Source of the DNA: Thermococcus sp. MAR1
Lineage (GTDB): Archaea; Methanobacteriota_B; Thermococci; Thermococcales; Thermococcaceae
Length of the DNA: 64,000 bases
Assembly (NCBI RefSeq): GCF_012027305.1
Contig: NZ_SNUF01000001.1
Location: 62,001 to 126,000 of the forward strand
Direction: 5' to 3'
Shown here piece by piece: positions 34,584 to 43,570 of this stretch (position 1 is the stretch's first letter; every line of letters starts with the position of its first letter). The translations under genes were made by a program, and so were the position numbers. The notes under the pieces were generated by a model, which worked only from the letters and a program-made list of their open reading frames with translations, did no database searches and was not told where the DNA came from.

Positions 34584-35594
34584 TTGCCCCTCAGAATCTT
34601 TTACTCCCCCATTTTCCGCGAGCATAAACCTGAAGGCTACCACCCCGAAAACCCCACCAGACTGGACTACGCGATAAGGGGCCTATCTGAAAACGGGCTG
34701 TGGAATGAGGAGAATGTTCTGGAACCGGTGCCAGCTTCGCCCTCTGACGTGCTTCTGATACACGATGGGGACTACGTAAACCGGATTAGGGAGCTTGCGG
34801 CTGGCTTTACGTACCTCGACCCGGACACCTACGTGTCCCCCGGCACGTGGGAGGCGGCTCTTACGGCCCTTGGTGCAGCAAGGGATGCCGTAAAGTTTGC
34901 GGTGAAGGAGAAAGGGCTGTATCTGGCCCTCGTTAGGCCTCCCGGACATCATGCTGGCAGGTCGGGAAGGGCATTCAACGCCTCAACCCTCGGTTTCTGC
35001 ATCTTCAACAACGCCGCCTTTGCCGCTTACACCCTCAGGGAACTTGAGGGGAACGCCGTGGTGATAGATTTCGACGCCCACCACGGGAACGGGACGCAGG
35101 AGATATTCTGGAACGACCCCGCTGTGGTCCACATCGACCTCCACGAGCGCGACATCTATCCCTGGAGCGGCTACGAGTACGACGTTGGGGGAAAGGACGC
35201 TGAGGGGAGCAAGGTAAACGTTCCCATGCCCCATTACTCTGGTGATGATGACTATATCCTTGCATGGGAGGAAATCGTCCTGCCGATTCTGGGAGAAAGG
35301 GACCCCAGCGTTGTGGTGGTCTCGGCAGGCTTCGACGGCTTTCTTGGGGAGAGCCTGACAACTCTAAGGCTGACGGAGCGATTCTTCAGCTACGCCGGCT
35401 CAACTCTCTCGCGTTATTCGCTCGCGGTCATCTTCGAAGGCGGCTACAACATCGGACTGATGAAGGGACTTCCGGCGTTCATCAAGGGCTATCTGGATGG
35501 TAGAACGGAACGGAGTCCGATAAAGCCTGGCTACGAAACCCTCTCCACTGTTCAAAGGGTGATATCCGTCCACAGGAACTGGTGGGGGCTGTAG
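34584..35594 (+). CDS. Histone-deacetylase/acetylpolyamine-amidohydrolase family protein
   Basis: 336 residues from TTG 34584, preceded by GAGTGGTGA overlapping the tbp end. HDAC-family motifs are complete: RPPGHHAG near residue 115 (tandem His), VIDFDAHHGNGTQ near 160 (zinc Asp and His), SAGFDGFLGE near 250 (zinc Asp) and FEGGYNI near 285. Substrates could be acetyl-lysine of a chromatin protein such as Alba, or acetylated polyamines; the window also has polyamine genes 10 kb away. Coupling to tbp, only 8 bases apart, suggests co-expression. Confidence 0.9.
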   Translation: MPLRIFYSPIFREHKPEGYHPENPTRLDYAIRGLSENGLWNEENVLEPVPASPSDVLLIHDGDYVNRIRELAAGFTYLDPDTYVSPGTWEAALTALGAARDAVKFAVKEKGLYLALVRPPGHHAGRSGRAFNASTLGFCIFNNAAFAAYTLRELEGNAVVIDFDAHHGNGTQEIFWNDPAVVHIDLHERDIYPWSGYEYDVGGKDAEGSKVNVPMPHYSGDDDYILAWEEIVLPILGERDPSVVVVSAGFDGFLGESLTTLRLTERFFSYAGSTLSRYSLAVIFEGGYNIGLMKGLPAFIKGYLDGRTERSPIKPGYETLSTVQRVISVHRNWWGL

Positions 35595-35610
35595 CTTACC
35601 GGGAGGTAAG

Positions 35611-35790
35611 TTGATTTACTTTGGTAAGAAGTTAAAAAAAGTGTTCTTGGAACTCACCCAAAATCAGCTGAAGCTCGCGAAGCCTATCAAGGGAGGGGTT
35701 GTTGATTTAGAGACAAAAACTGGATGGATAAACGAAATAAAAGGATTAAAACAGGGCTTTAAAGCCCCAGTATCTCCTTGGCGGCCTTAA
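35611..35790 (+). other. Possible small gene or remnant (59 codons) after the HDAC gene
   Basis: A TTG at 35611 follows the strong ribosome site GGGAGGT and opens 59 codons (YFGKKLKKVFLELTQNQL ... KTGWINEIKGLKQ). The DNA is clearly more A/T-rich than its neighbours. The last ~30 bases overlap the convergent iorB gene. The composition is protein-like but matches no family I know. It could be a real small protein or the surviving part of a transferred gene. Confidence 0.35.
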
Positions 35791-36367
35791 CCCCAAAGTC
35801 AAAGGCCTTCATGTTCATCTCCACGGCCTTCGGCGGAACGCTGAGCCTTATGACTTCCCTGACGTGTTCCTCGCCGAGGGGGAACTCCGGTATTTGAGTT
35901 AAAGCCCCTATCAGGACGGTGTTGGTTGTGATGACGTGGCCGGCCTTCATGGCGAGCTCTTCTGCGTTGAAGCCTATCCACTTTGCCTTCCACTCCTCCT
36001 CGAAGACTTTTCTAATCTCCTCAAGCTCCGGGTACCTGGCTTGCCCCATTGACACCTGAACCGGAACAATGGGCTTTGTGTTTATGACTGCTATTCCGCC
36101 CTGTTTGAGGTGGTTTATGTAGCGGAGAGCTTCAACCGGCTCGAAGCTGAGGATTACATCGCCTTTTCCCTCGGGAACCATTGAGCCGTAGACTTCTTCT
36201 CCAAAGCGGACGTAGGAAACAACGCTACCAAAGCGCTGGCTCATTCCGTGAACCTCTCCCATCCTCACCTTGTAGCCGGCATGAAGAGCCGCCCAGCCGA
36301 GTATGTTGGCGGCCGTAAGGACACCCTGGCCGCCCACACCGGAGATGACTATATTGTACTCCTTCAT
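35759..36367 (-). CDS. iorB: Indolepyruvate:ferredoxin oxidoreductase beta subunit
   Basis: 202 residues of the POR-gamma type, with the N-terminal [21 protein letters not shown] motif and [18 protein letters not shown] near residue 40. With IorA it oxidatively decarboxylates aryl pyruvates, derived from Trp, Phe and Tyr by aminotransferases, to aryl-acetyl-CoA while reducing ferredoxin. Its ATG overlaps the iorA TGA by 4 bases. It is the last gene of the operon. Confidence 0.95.
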   Translation of the reverse strand: MKEYNIVISGVGGQGVLTAANILGWAALHAGYKVRMGEVHGMSQRFGSVVSYVRFGEEVYGSMVPEGKGDVILSFEPVEALRYINHLKQGGIAVINTKPIVPVQVSMGQARYPELEEIRKVFEEEWKAKWIGFNAEELAMKAGHVITTNTVLIGALTQIPEFPLGEEHVREVIRLSVPPKAVEMNMKAFDFGVKAAKEILGL

Positions 36368-38304
36368 TCCTCTCCCTCCTCCACGGGCTTGAAGGCATCA
36401 AACGGACAGATCTGCGCACATCCACCGCAGCCCCAGCACATGCTGGGCTCTATCCTCGCCTGCTTCTTCTCCTCATCCCAGTAGATGGCCGGACATCCGT
36501 AGGCGTTGATACATATCTTACAACCGGTACAGGCCTCTTCGTCCACGTAGTATATAGGCCACTTCATTCCCCTCCGGCGCATCTGGCCTATCTTGTAGAG
36601 GGCACAGACCTGCCTTGACACGACGACGCTGACTCCCTCGACCTCAAGGGCCTTCTTCATGACCTCGTATGTCCTCTTTATGTCGTATGGATCAACAACC
36701 TCAACGAAGTCGGCTCCCATTGCTTTAGCAACGTCCTCTATCGGAATCCTCTTACCCATACCGTGGGGGGTCTGGCCAGTGCTCGGGTTGGGCTGATCGC
36801 CGGTCATGGCGGTAACGAGGTTGTCGAGAACCACTATTAGCACGTTGGAGCGGTTGTATATTGCGTTCGCCAGGGCAGGAAGTCCGGTGTGGAAGAACGT
36901 CGAGTCGCCTATCGTTGCCACGATAACCTTCTTCTCCTTCTTCCTCTGCTCCTCACTTATGGAGCCGTGCTGGGCTATCTCAAGGCCGTGGGCTATGCCT
37001 ATTGAGCCGCCCATGGCGACGGTGGTGTCAACGGCTTTAAGCGGCGGGAGCAGGCCAAGGGTGTAACAGCCTATGTCGCTTGGGTATATTCCCCTCGCCC
37101 TGGTGGCCTTCTTTATGGCGTAGAAGCTGTTCCTGTGCGGGCAGGCAGGACAGAGGCTGGGCGGCCTCGGCGGGACGAGCTGAAGGGCCTTCTCGTATTT
37201 GGCATCGAGTTCCGCATAGTCCAGAGGTACATCAAGTCCGAGGAACTTGGCTATGGCCGTAACAGCTCTTCTCGTCGTCATCTCGTAAACCCTTGGGACA
37301 AGGTCTTTCCCGTGAATCGGGATTCTAAGGCCTTTGTCATAGGCCCAGGTTTTGACCTGCTCCTCAACTACTGGCTCAAGCTCCTCAACGATGAGAACCT
37401 TCTCAAGACCGTCAAGGAACTTCTCAAGCAGGCCGTAGGGGACCGGGAACGGTGTGCCAAGCTTGAGAACCTTGACGTTCTCAACTCCGAGCCAATGGAG
37501 GGCCTCCTTGACGTAGGCGTATGCCAATCCCGGAGCTATTATGCCGACCTTGGCTTTTTCATCGCCCTCTATCCAGTTGAAGGGGCACTCGTTGAGTTCC
37601 TCGCGGATCTTCTCTATCTTTTCCAGGATTATCGGGTGGAACTTTCTTGCGTTGGCAGGAACGTCAACGAACCTGTTCGGGTCTTTTTTGAACTTTCCAA
37701 ACTTCCTCTTTCCTGCCTTTATTTCCTCTGGAAGCTCGCCAAGAACGACGTCACCGCGAGCGTGGGAGGTTCTGGTGGTGGTTCTCAAAATCACAAAGTG
37801 CTTGAACTTCTCGCTGAGCTCGAAGGCGTACTTCGTCATCTCCTTTGCTTCCTGAGGCGAGCTCGGCTCAAGAACCGGTACGTTGGCGAACTTCGCGTAA
37901 ACCCTCGTGTCCTGCTCGTTCTGACTGCTCCACATGCTTGGGTCATCTGCCACCATTATGACGAATCCACCCTCGACGCCCATGCCTACCGAGCTGAGGA
38001 ATGTATCGGCCGCAACGTTGAGGCCGACGTGCTTCATGGCCGTCATGGCACGAAGACCGCTCCATGCGGCCGCTAAAGCCGTCTCAAAGGCGACCTTCTC
38101 ATTGGTCGAGTACTCCATGTAAACACCGGCCTTCTTTGCCACGACCGCCATAGTGTCGGTCAGTTCGGAACTTGGGGTTCCGGGATAGGCGGCGTAAACA
38201 GCTATGTTCGCCTCAAGTGCTCCCCTTGCTATCGCCTGGTTGCCGAGTAGGAGAACCTTTTCCCCCGGCTTGTCCCACAAAACCATGTCTGTAACCTTCG
38301 CCAT
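36364..38304 (-). CDS. iorA: Indolepyruvate:ferredoxin oxidoreductase alpha subunit
   Basis: 646 residues. The N-terminal pyrimidine-binding domain includes YPGTPSSEL near residue 40. The TPP-binding motif [19 protein letters not shown] ... LDN is near 455-490. Two C-terminal [4Fe-4S] motifs are seen, [14 protein letters not shown] and [12 protein letters not shown] (residues ~600-640). It carries TPP and the clusters and forms the active dimer with IorB. Located 11 bases after the acyl-CoA synthetase alpha gene, so aryl-acetyl-CoA made here can be turned into acid plus ATP by the neighbouring product. Confidence 0.96.
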   Translation of the reverse strand: MAKVTDMVLWDKPGEKVLLLGNQAIARGALEANIAVYAAYPGTPSSELTDTMAVVAKKAGVYMEYSTNEKVAFETALAAAWSGLRAMTAMKHVGLNVAADTFLSSVGMGVEGGFVIMVADDPSMWSSQNEQDTRVYAKFANVPVLEPSSPQEAKEMTKYAFELSEKFKHFVILRTTTRTSHARGDVVLGELPEEIKAGKRKFGKFKKDPNRFVDVPANARKFHPIILEKIEKIREELNECPFNWIEGDEKAKVGIIAPGLAYAYVKEALHWLGVENVKVLKLGTPFPVPYGLLEKFLDGLEKVLIVEELEPVVEEQVKTWAYDKGLRIPIHGKDLVPRVYEMTTRRAVTAIAKFLGLDVPLDYAELDAKYEKALQLVPPRPPSLCPACPHRNSFYAIKKATRARGIYPSDIGCYTLGLLPPLKAVDTTVAMGGSIGIAHGLEIAQHGSISEEQRKKEKKVIVATIGDSTFFHTGLPALANAIYNRSNVLIVVLDNLVTAMTGDQPNPSTGQTPHGMGKRIPIEDVAKAMGADFVEVVDPYDIKRTYEVMKKALEVEGVSVVVSRQVCALYKIGQMRRRGMKWPIYYVDEEACTGCKICINAYGCPAIYWDEEKKQARIEPSMCWGCGGCAQICPFDAFKPVEEGEE

Positions 38305-38315
38305 CCAAAATCACC

Positions 38316-39692
38316 TCATTCCTCCTTCAAAACTCCCTTAGCCTTCGCAAACTCCACGAGGGCATAAGCCGCGGCGGCAACATCTTCGGGCCTCTCGTAG
38401 CTCGGAATGCCTGCCTTCTCGAGGACTTCCTTTGCGGGCTCGCTCACGTAGCCTGCCATGAACAGACCGAGAACCGGCTTGCCGTTGTTCACCTCTCTAA
38501 CCGCCTTCACGACGCCCTCCGCGTGTTCGATCGGCGTCATGCCCGCGAAGGTCGGAACGACACAGATGCTTATGAGCATGTCAACGTTGGGGTCTTCGAG
38601 GAGAAGCTTTGCTGTCTTGTAGTAGTCTTCTCCGCGGGCACTCGCGATCATATCGACCGGGTTCTTGACTGCCGCCATCGGCGGAAGGAACGAGCGAAGT
38701 CCCTCGATGGTCTCCTCCTCGAGGTCGACCAGCTTCAATCCGCGCTTGTCTATCTCGTCCGCGGTGAGAACGCCCGGGCCACCTGCGTTGGTCATTATGG
38801 CGACGCGCTTGCCCTTGGGCAGCGGCTGGGTGAAAGCCCTCGCCATGCTGAGCATATCATCGATAGTGTCCGCAACGATTATTCCGCTCTGCTTGAAGGC
38901 CGCCTCGTATATCTTGTACGAGCCGGCGAGTGAACCTGTGTGGCTCGAAGCTGCTCTCGCTCCGCTCTCGCTCTTGCCTGCCTTGAGGACTATAACCGGC
39001 TTCTTCTTGGTGACGCGCTTGGCTATCTCCATGAAGGCCCTTCCGTTCTTCAGACCCTCGATGTAGAGCGCGATTGCCTTGTCCTCCTCTGTGTCTGCCA
39101 AATACTCCATGAACTCGGCGAAGTCAACATCAGCCATGTTGCCGATGCTGACGAACTTCGAGAAGCCTATCCCCTCCTTGACGGTCTTGTAGATGATTCC
39201 CGCTCCGAGGGCACCGCTCTGGCTTATGAATGCTATGTCTCCCTTCTTGGCGTCCATAACGAAGGTGGCGTTCATGGCGTTGTGTGTGTTCATTATGCCC
39301 ACACAGTTCGGGCCGACTATGCGCATGCCGTATTTGTGGGCCATCTCAACGAGCTCCCTCTCTTCTTTCTTCCCTTCCTCGCCGACCTCGCCGAATCCGG
39401 CGGTGATGAGGATTATTCCCTTGACGCCCTTCTCGCCGCAGTCAATCATCGTTTGCTTCACGAAGCGCTTTGGAACGACGACAACGGCCAGGTCGACCTC
39501 GTCCGGGATGTCTTTCACGTTCTTGTAAGCCTTGACGCCCTGAACGACCTCGTCCTTGACGTTCACCGGATAAACCTTGCCATCCTTGTAATTCTTAAGG
39601 TTCTTGAAGACCTCGTAGCCAAGCTTGAGCGGGTCGTTGGATGCCCCAATAACCGCTATAGCCTTTGGCTTGAAGAAGTAATCAAACGTCAC
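38316..39692 (-). CDS. ADP-forming acetyl/aryl-acetyl-CoA synthetase alpha subunit
   Basis: 458 residues from GTG 39692 (after GGTGAGCGACAA). CoA-binding domain first (KAIAVIGASNDPLKLGYEV), then the succinyl-CoA-synthetase-like domains with the phosphorylated histidine in ASSHTGSLAGSYK near residue 255. It converts acyl-CoA, ADP and phosphate to acid, CoA and ATP with a separate beta subunit, not in this window. Linkage to iorAB fits the isoform II type in Pyrococcus and T. kodakarensis that accepts phenylacetate and indoleacetate. That specificity is inferred from context. Confidence 0.92.
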   Translation of the reverse strand: MTFDYFFKPKAIAVIGASNDPLKLGYEVFKNLKNYKDGKVYPVNVKDEVVQGVKAYKNVKDIPDEVDLAVVVVPKRFVKQTMIDCGEKGVKGIILITAGFGEVGEEGKKEERELVEMAHKYGMRIVGPNCVGIMNTHNAMNATFVMDAKKGDIAFISQSGALGAGIIYKTVKEGIGFSKFVSIGNMADVDFAEFMEYLADTEEDKAIALYIEGLKNGRAFMEIAKRVTKKKPVIVLKAGKSESGARAASSHTGSLAGSYKIYEAAFKQSGIIVADTIDDMLSMARAFTQPLPKGKRVAIMTNAGGPGVLTADEIDKRGLKLVDLEEETIEGLRSFLPPMAAVKNPVDMIASARGEDYYKTAKLLLEDPNVDMLISICVVPTFAGMTPIEHAEGVVKAVREVNNGKPVLGLFMAGYVSEPAKEVLEKAGIPSYERPEDVAAAAYALVEFAKAKGVLKEE

Positions 39693-39829
39693 TTGTCGCT
39701 CACCGTTACGACATCGGTGGAATCGTATATAAGCTTTCCTAAAGAGGACAGAGAGGCAAATATGGGCATAGAGGGGAGAAAGTAAAGCCCTGATGGGCTA
39801 AAAAGGACATCAATGGATAAAAACAAAAC

Positions 39830-41296
39830 TCAGGCGGTGGCGGCTGCCTCCTTGGGCTTCAGGGCGTAGGTCGCTATCACGGCAACAACCGCCGTCACGA
39901 TGAAGGTCATGAGCCTCGCCGAGACAACCTTCTCAAGCCCCGAGCTGATCCAGAAGATGGTGAACAGCAGTCCCGTTACAATGGTCGGCGGGACGGCCCT
40001 TCCGTGGAACCTCTTCCAGAACAGCGTCATTATGACTATGACTGAGAAGGTGTCCCCTATCCCAGCCCATGTGTAGCCGACGATGGTGTAAATGAGTTTC
40101 GACGGCACAAGGTAGGCTGTAACGAGCGCTATGACACCCAGGGCGACGGTGGTAATTCTCGAAAGCCTGAGGCTTCTCTTAGGGTCGAAGTCGTCCTTGT
40201 AGACGAAGGGCTTGAGCAAGTTTTCCGAAAGTTCGGTGGCGGAGAGGATTAGGAGTGAATCAGCCGTCGAGAGCATGGCAGCTATTGCACCGGTTATGAA
40301 TATCGCCGCGAGGAAGGGCGGGAACAGCTTCAGCATGACCGAGGGCATAACGGCCTCCTGATCCTCGAGGCCGGTCGGGCCGAAGATGGCTATTCCAATC
40401 CATCCTATGAGGAGAGCACCGATGTAGGCCAGAACCGTCCAGCTGACTCCGACGTTCCTGGCGAGTCTGGCGTTCTTCTCGTCCTTGATTGCCATGAACC
40501 TGATGCTGAGCTGGGGCATTCCACCGAGATATCCAAAGAACCAGGAGAACTCGGCTATGACGAAGACGAACGCCGCGCCGCCAACGAGGCCGCCAAGGAT
40601 TGTAGAGTACTCGGGCCCGGACATCTCCAGGGCGCTGGAGACCGAGTGGGCGAAAACATCCGGATGGTTGGCGATGTAGACGAGACCGACTATTGGCGCT
40701 ATGGTGAGGGTGAGTATCATGACTATCGCCTGGACGGTGTCGGTGTAGGCGACGCTCTTGAGGCCTCCTAGGACGGTATAGGGCAGGATTATCACCGCGG
40801 TTATCAGCATTCCGATCTTTGGATCAACGCCGAAGAGAGCGTTCAAAGTCTTTCCGCCGCCGAGGAACTGGGCACCGACGTAGAAGAAAAAGAAGAACAC
40901 CACGGTAACGCTACCGAGGATCCTTATCCACTTCTCGGCGTCGGAGTGGCGCCTGGCGATGTAGTCGATGAATGTGGTAGCGTCGTACTTCTCGGCCTCC
41001 CTCCTGAGCCTTCCAGCGAAGACGGTCCACGCCACGATGATACCGGCCACACATCCAACCGCAACCCATATTGCTGAGAGGCCGGCGGCGTAGGCAAAAC
41101 CGGGGAGTCCCAGGAGTGCCCACGCCGACTCACCGGTGGCGCGCTCTGAGAGAGCTGCTATCCATCCTGGAAGCTGCCTGCCAGCTATTGCGAAGTCCTT
41201 GCCGCTCTTTGCCTTTCTTCCCTGATAAACTCCGAACCCTATCAAAAACGAAAGGTACAGAACCAGAACGATCAGTATTTGAGTCTGGCCCTCCAC
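39830..41296 (-). CDS. SSF-family sodium:solute symporter (PutP-like)
   Basis: 488 residues, about 13 membrane segments, with the motif KDFAIAGRQLPGWIAAL near residue 33 and TADSLLILSATELSENL near 345. It resembles proline symporters and the other SSF protein here (10.4 kb) but shares the operon direction with acs and ior; the two are separated by 137 bases, so a link to aromatic substrates is only possible. The start appears to be GTG 41296. A TATA box GGTTTATAAACA lies upstream, followed by a palindrome (see regulatory entry). A TTTTGTTTTTATC tract ends the transcript. Confidence 0.85.
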   Translation of the reverse strand: MEGQTQILIVLVLYLSFLIGFGVYQGRKAKSGKDFAIAGRQLPGWIAALSERATGESAWALLGLPGFAYAAGLSAIWVAVGCVAGIIVAWTVFAGRLRREAEKYDATTFIDYIARRHSDAEKWIRILGSVTVVFFFFFYVGAQFLGGGKTLNALFGVDPKIGMLITAVIILPYTVLGGLKSVAYTDTVQAIVMILTLTIAPIVGLVYIANHPDVFAHSVSSALEMSGPEYSTILGGLVGGAAFVFVIAEFSWFFGYLGGMPQLSIRFMAIKDEKNARLARNVGVSWTVLAYIGALLIGWIGIAIFGPTGLEDQEAVMPSVMLKLFPPFLAAIFITGAIAAMLSTADSLLILSATELSENLLKPFVYKDDFDPKRSLRLSRITTVALGVIALVTAYLVPSKLIYTIVGYTWAGIGDTFSVIVIMTLFWKRFHGRAVPPTIVTGLLFTIFWISSGLEKVVSARLMTFIVTAVVAVIATYALKPKEAAATA

Positions 41297-41310
41297 TATG
41301 AATCACCGCT

Positions 41311-41345
41311 CATATTCAACATTGTTCATGTTTATAAACCTTGCC
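41311..41345 (-). promoter_or_regulatory. Promoter and palindrome before the SSF symporter gene
   Basis: The minus-strand TATA box GGTTTATAAACA lies at about 41330-41341. Between it and the start is AACATTGTTCATGTT, an inverted repeat AACAT-n5-ATGTT. The 254-base gap up to the MBL gene also holds TTGTACAAAATTG and TGTTACATTGTAC, two related A/T-rich near-palindromes, and on the other side TATA-like GACTTAAGTTAG for the MBL gene. Repressor binding is plausible but not shown. Confidence 0.45.
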
Positions 41346-41550
41346 CTTTTTGTACAAAATTGCCTTTTTATGTCCAACATAGGTGCGTTTTGTTACATTG
41401 TACCTGGTTTACTACAGGAATTCTTGTACTCTATTGTCTTCGTAATTCGAACTATCGAGGGGTGGCCGTACCGCTTGGTGATGGCCGCTGAAGCCTTCAA
41501 CCCGAAAGACTTAAGTTAGCTCAGGTTATTATATCCGTCGGGGTGATACC

Positions 41551-42225
41551 ATGGTGAAGGTGAAGTTTCTGGGACATGCTGCCTTTCTGATAGAGGGAAG
41601 CAAGAGGATCCTGATAGACCCCTTCCTGACCGGCAATCCTGCCGCGGCCCTCAAGGCCGAAGAGGTTGATGCAGACCTGATACTCGTTACACATGCCCAC
41701 GGCGATCACATCGGCGACGCCGCCGCGATAGCCAGGAGAACCGGGGCGAAGATAGTTGCCATGTACGACATAGCCAACTACCTCGTTGAGAGCGAGAGCG
41801 GCATAACGACCATCGGCATGAACTACGGCCCGACTGAAATAGACGGCGTTAAGATCGTCCAGGTTCCTGCCTGGCACTCCAGCAGCGACGGCAAGTACAG
41901 CATAGGAAATGCCAGCGGTTACATAGTCGAGCTCGACGGCGTTAAGATATACCACGCGGGCGACACCTTCGTGTTCAGGGACATGGAACTCTTCGCCGAG
42001 CTCTACGGGCCTATTGATCTGGCCCTGCTGCCGATAGGCGGTCACTTCACGATGGGCGTTAAAGAGGCTGCTAAAGCTGTGGAGCTTCTCAGGCCGAAGA
42101 AGGTTGTGCCGATGCACTACAACACCTGGCCGCCGATTTCAGCGGACCCCGAGGAGTTTAGGAGGCTGGTCGGGGACAAAGCAGAGGTCGTAATCCTTAA
42201 ACCCGGTGAAAGCCTGGAGCTTTGA
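41551..42225 (+). CDS. Metallo-beta-lactamase-fold hydrolase (UPF0173)
   Basis: 224 residues with the MBL signature VTHAHGDHIGDA near residue 48 (H-x-H-x-D-H), a second-sphere His in PAWHSS near 107, HAGDT near 134 and a terminal MHYNTWP near 189. UPF0173 proteins are conserved in archaea and bacteria as metal-dependent hydrolases of unknown substrate. ATG 41551 follows GGGGTGATACC. Followed 45 bases later by a separate membrane regulator gene. Confidence 0.9.
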   Translation: MVKVKFLGHAAFLIEGSKRILIDPFLTGNPAAALKAEEVDADLILVTHAHGDHIGDAAAIARRTGAKIVAMYDIANYLVESESGITTIGMNYGPTEIDGVKIVQVPAWHSSSDGKYSIGNASGYIVELDGVKIYHAGDTFVFRDMELFAELYGPIDLALLPIGGHFTMGVKEAAKAVELLRPKKVVPMHYNTWPPISADPEEFRRLVGDKAEVVILKPGESLEL

Positions 42226-42270
42226 AAAACCTTTTAAGGAGCTTTCCCTACCCTTTTTTCAGGTGATGGA

Positions 42271-43278
42271 ATGGTTAAAAGGGCCTTGACCTTGGCGCTC
42301 ATCCTGCTCGTGTTTTCGTCTTTCCTCGTCCCCCTATCCTCCGCGCAGGGGGCGAAAGGGGAGAAGCCCAAGTACGATTTAATCATCGTTAGAAACGACG
42401 ACATGATTGATTACATCGTCGCGCTCCCCTACGCCAAGATGCTCGACGTTCCTATTCTCCCGGTTAATCCGAAGGAGCTCGACCCGGGGACGATAGCTCA
42501 GCTCCAGAGCTACGCCCAGTTCGGATGGAACCACGTGCTCATAATCGGAGACTCTCAGGCCGTCAGCGACACCGTCCAGGACGAATTGCTCAACATGGGC
42601 TTCATAGTCGAGAGGATCGGCGGTGCGGTTCGAACGGAGACGGCGGCAAAGCTAGCGTTGCACTTTTACCCGAACGGGGCGAACATAGTGGTCGTTGCCA
42701 GTTCCAGCGACTATGGCTCAGCTTTGGCCGCCGCCAGGTGGGCGATGATATACGGCTACCCTCTTCTCCTCACCCAGGAGGACGCGCTCTCTGATTCGAC
42801 GGCCAACGCGATAAAGAAGCTCAATCCCGAGCTCGTGGAGCTGATGGGTGCCGGCATGTCAAAGGACGTCCAGGCCAAGATAGAGGCCATGGGCTACCAG
42901 ACCTACTGGGTCAAGGAGAACCTGGAGATAAGGCTTCCTGAGCAGCCCAAGGAGACCAACTGGGTGCTGATAATAGCCGCAGTAGTGCTTTCGCTGGCCG
43001 TTGCGATTCCGGTTTCACTCTACTACGCCAAGAAGAAGTGGTCCGCCAACAGGGTTCCAATAGAGGTACTCACCGAGAAGGAGCGCATAGTGGTCAAGGC
43101 CATCCTCGAGAAGGGCGGCGTTATCAAGCAGGAGGAACTGCCGGAGCTCACTGGTTATTCCAGGCCGACGATAAGTAGGATCATCCAGGAGCTTGAGAAG
43201 AAGCAGCTGGTGGAGAGGGAGAAGGTTGGGAAGACCTTCATCGTCAAGCTCACGAAGGAGATAATAATCCGGGATTAA
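42271..43278 (+). CDS. Membrane-spanning regulator: CWB2-like sensor, TM helix, winged HTH
   Basis: 335 residues. A signal peptide (~1-26) is followed by an extracellular domain (~35-220) with the cell-wall-binding-repeat-2 pattern RIGGAVRTETAAKLA near residue 115 and DIIVVASSSDYGSALAAARWA-like strand-helix units. One TM helix follows (231-252) with a KKKW stop-transfer. A cytoplasmic winged helix (~266-325) includes GGVIKQEELPELTGYSRPTISRIIQELEKKQLV. The layout is a one-component signal transducer: outside sensing, inside DNA binding. Archaeal proteins of this topology are known but poorly described. ATG 42271 after GGTGATGGA. Confidence 0.82.
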   Translation: MVKRALTLALILLVFSSFLVPLSSAQGAKGEKPKYDLIIVRNDDMIDYIVALPYAKMLDVPILPVNPKELDPGTIAQLQSYAQFGWNHVLIIGDSQAVSDTVQDELLNMGFIVERIGGAVRTETAAKLALHFYPNGANIVVVASSSDYGSALAAARWAMIYGYPLLLTQEDALSDSTANAIKKLNPELVELMGAGMSKDVQAKIEAMGYQTYWVKENLEIRLPEQPKETNWVLIIAAVVLSLAVAIPVSLYYAKKKWSANRVPIEVLTEKERIVVKAILEKGGVIKQEELPELTGYSRPTISRIIQELEKKQLVEREKVGKTFIVKLTKEIIIRD

Positions 43279-43353
43279 CGGTCGGCAAGCCCGAAACCGC
43301 TCATCACTTTTTCAGACCTGGCCGTTCTCCTCATCCCAATGAAAAAGAAAGGG

Positions 43354-43497
43354 TCACTTCTTGAAGAGATGGCCATGGGACTTGTTTACGTGCCTCGTGT
43401 AGTCCTTGGAGTTCCTGAAGAGCATTCCGCAACGCGGGCAGCGGTAGTAGCGGGTGCCGTCGCGGTCGTAGAATATAACCGCCCTCAGCTCCGCCAC
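43354..43497 (-). CDS. Small C2H2 zinc-finger protein (47 aa)
   Basis: GTG 43497 follows GGAGGTGG and opens 47 residues. The core [18 protein letters not shown] continues [14 protein letters not shown]-stop. Cys-x2-Cys and two histidines spaced H-x4-H match a C2H2 finger, with basic residues around it, so nucleic-acid binding is likely. Similar 45-50-residue finger proteins occur across Thermococcales and Pyrococcus. Too short for routine gene calling. Its 3' side is a 75-base spacer after the membrane regulator. Confidence 0.8.
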   Translation of the reverse strand: MAELRAVIFYDRDGTRYYRCPRCGMLFRNSKDYTRHVNKSHGHLFKK

Positions 43498-43570
43498 TGC
43501 CACCACCTCCGGCGTTAGGTGAGAAAAGCCCTTTTAAAATTTTACGGATGAGGAAAGCGGGAAAGGGAAA

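Noticed and set aside
37135-38076. 313-codon plus-strand frame opposite iorA
   Set aside because: It lies entirely antisense to iorA, has no ribosome site, and its composition is that expected from reading G+C-rich coding DNA backwards.
41298-41519. 73-codon plus-strand frame in the SSF-MBL spacer
   Set aside because: No ribosome site, overlaps the SSF promoter and operator-like repeats, and shows no domain.
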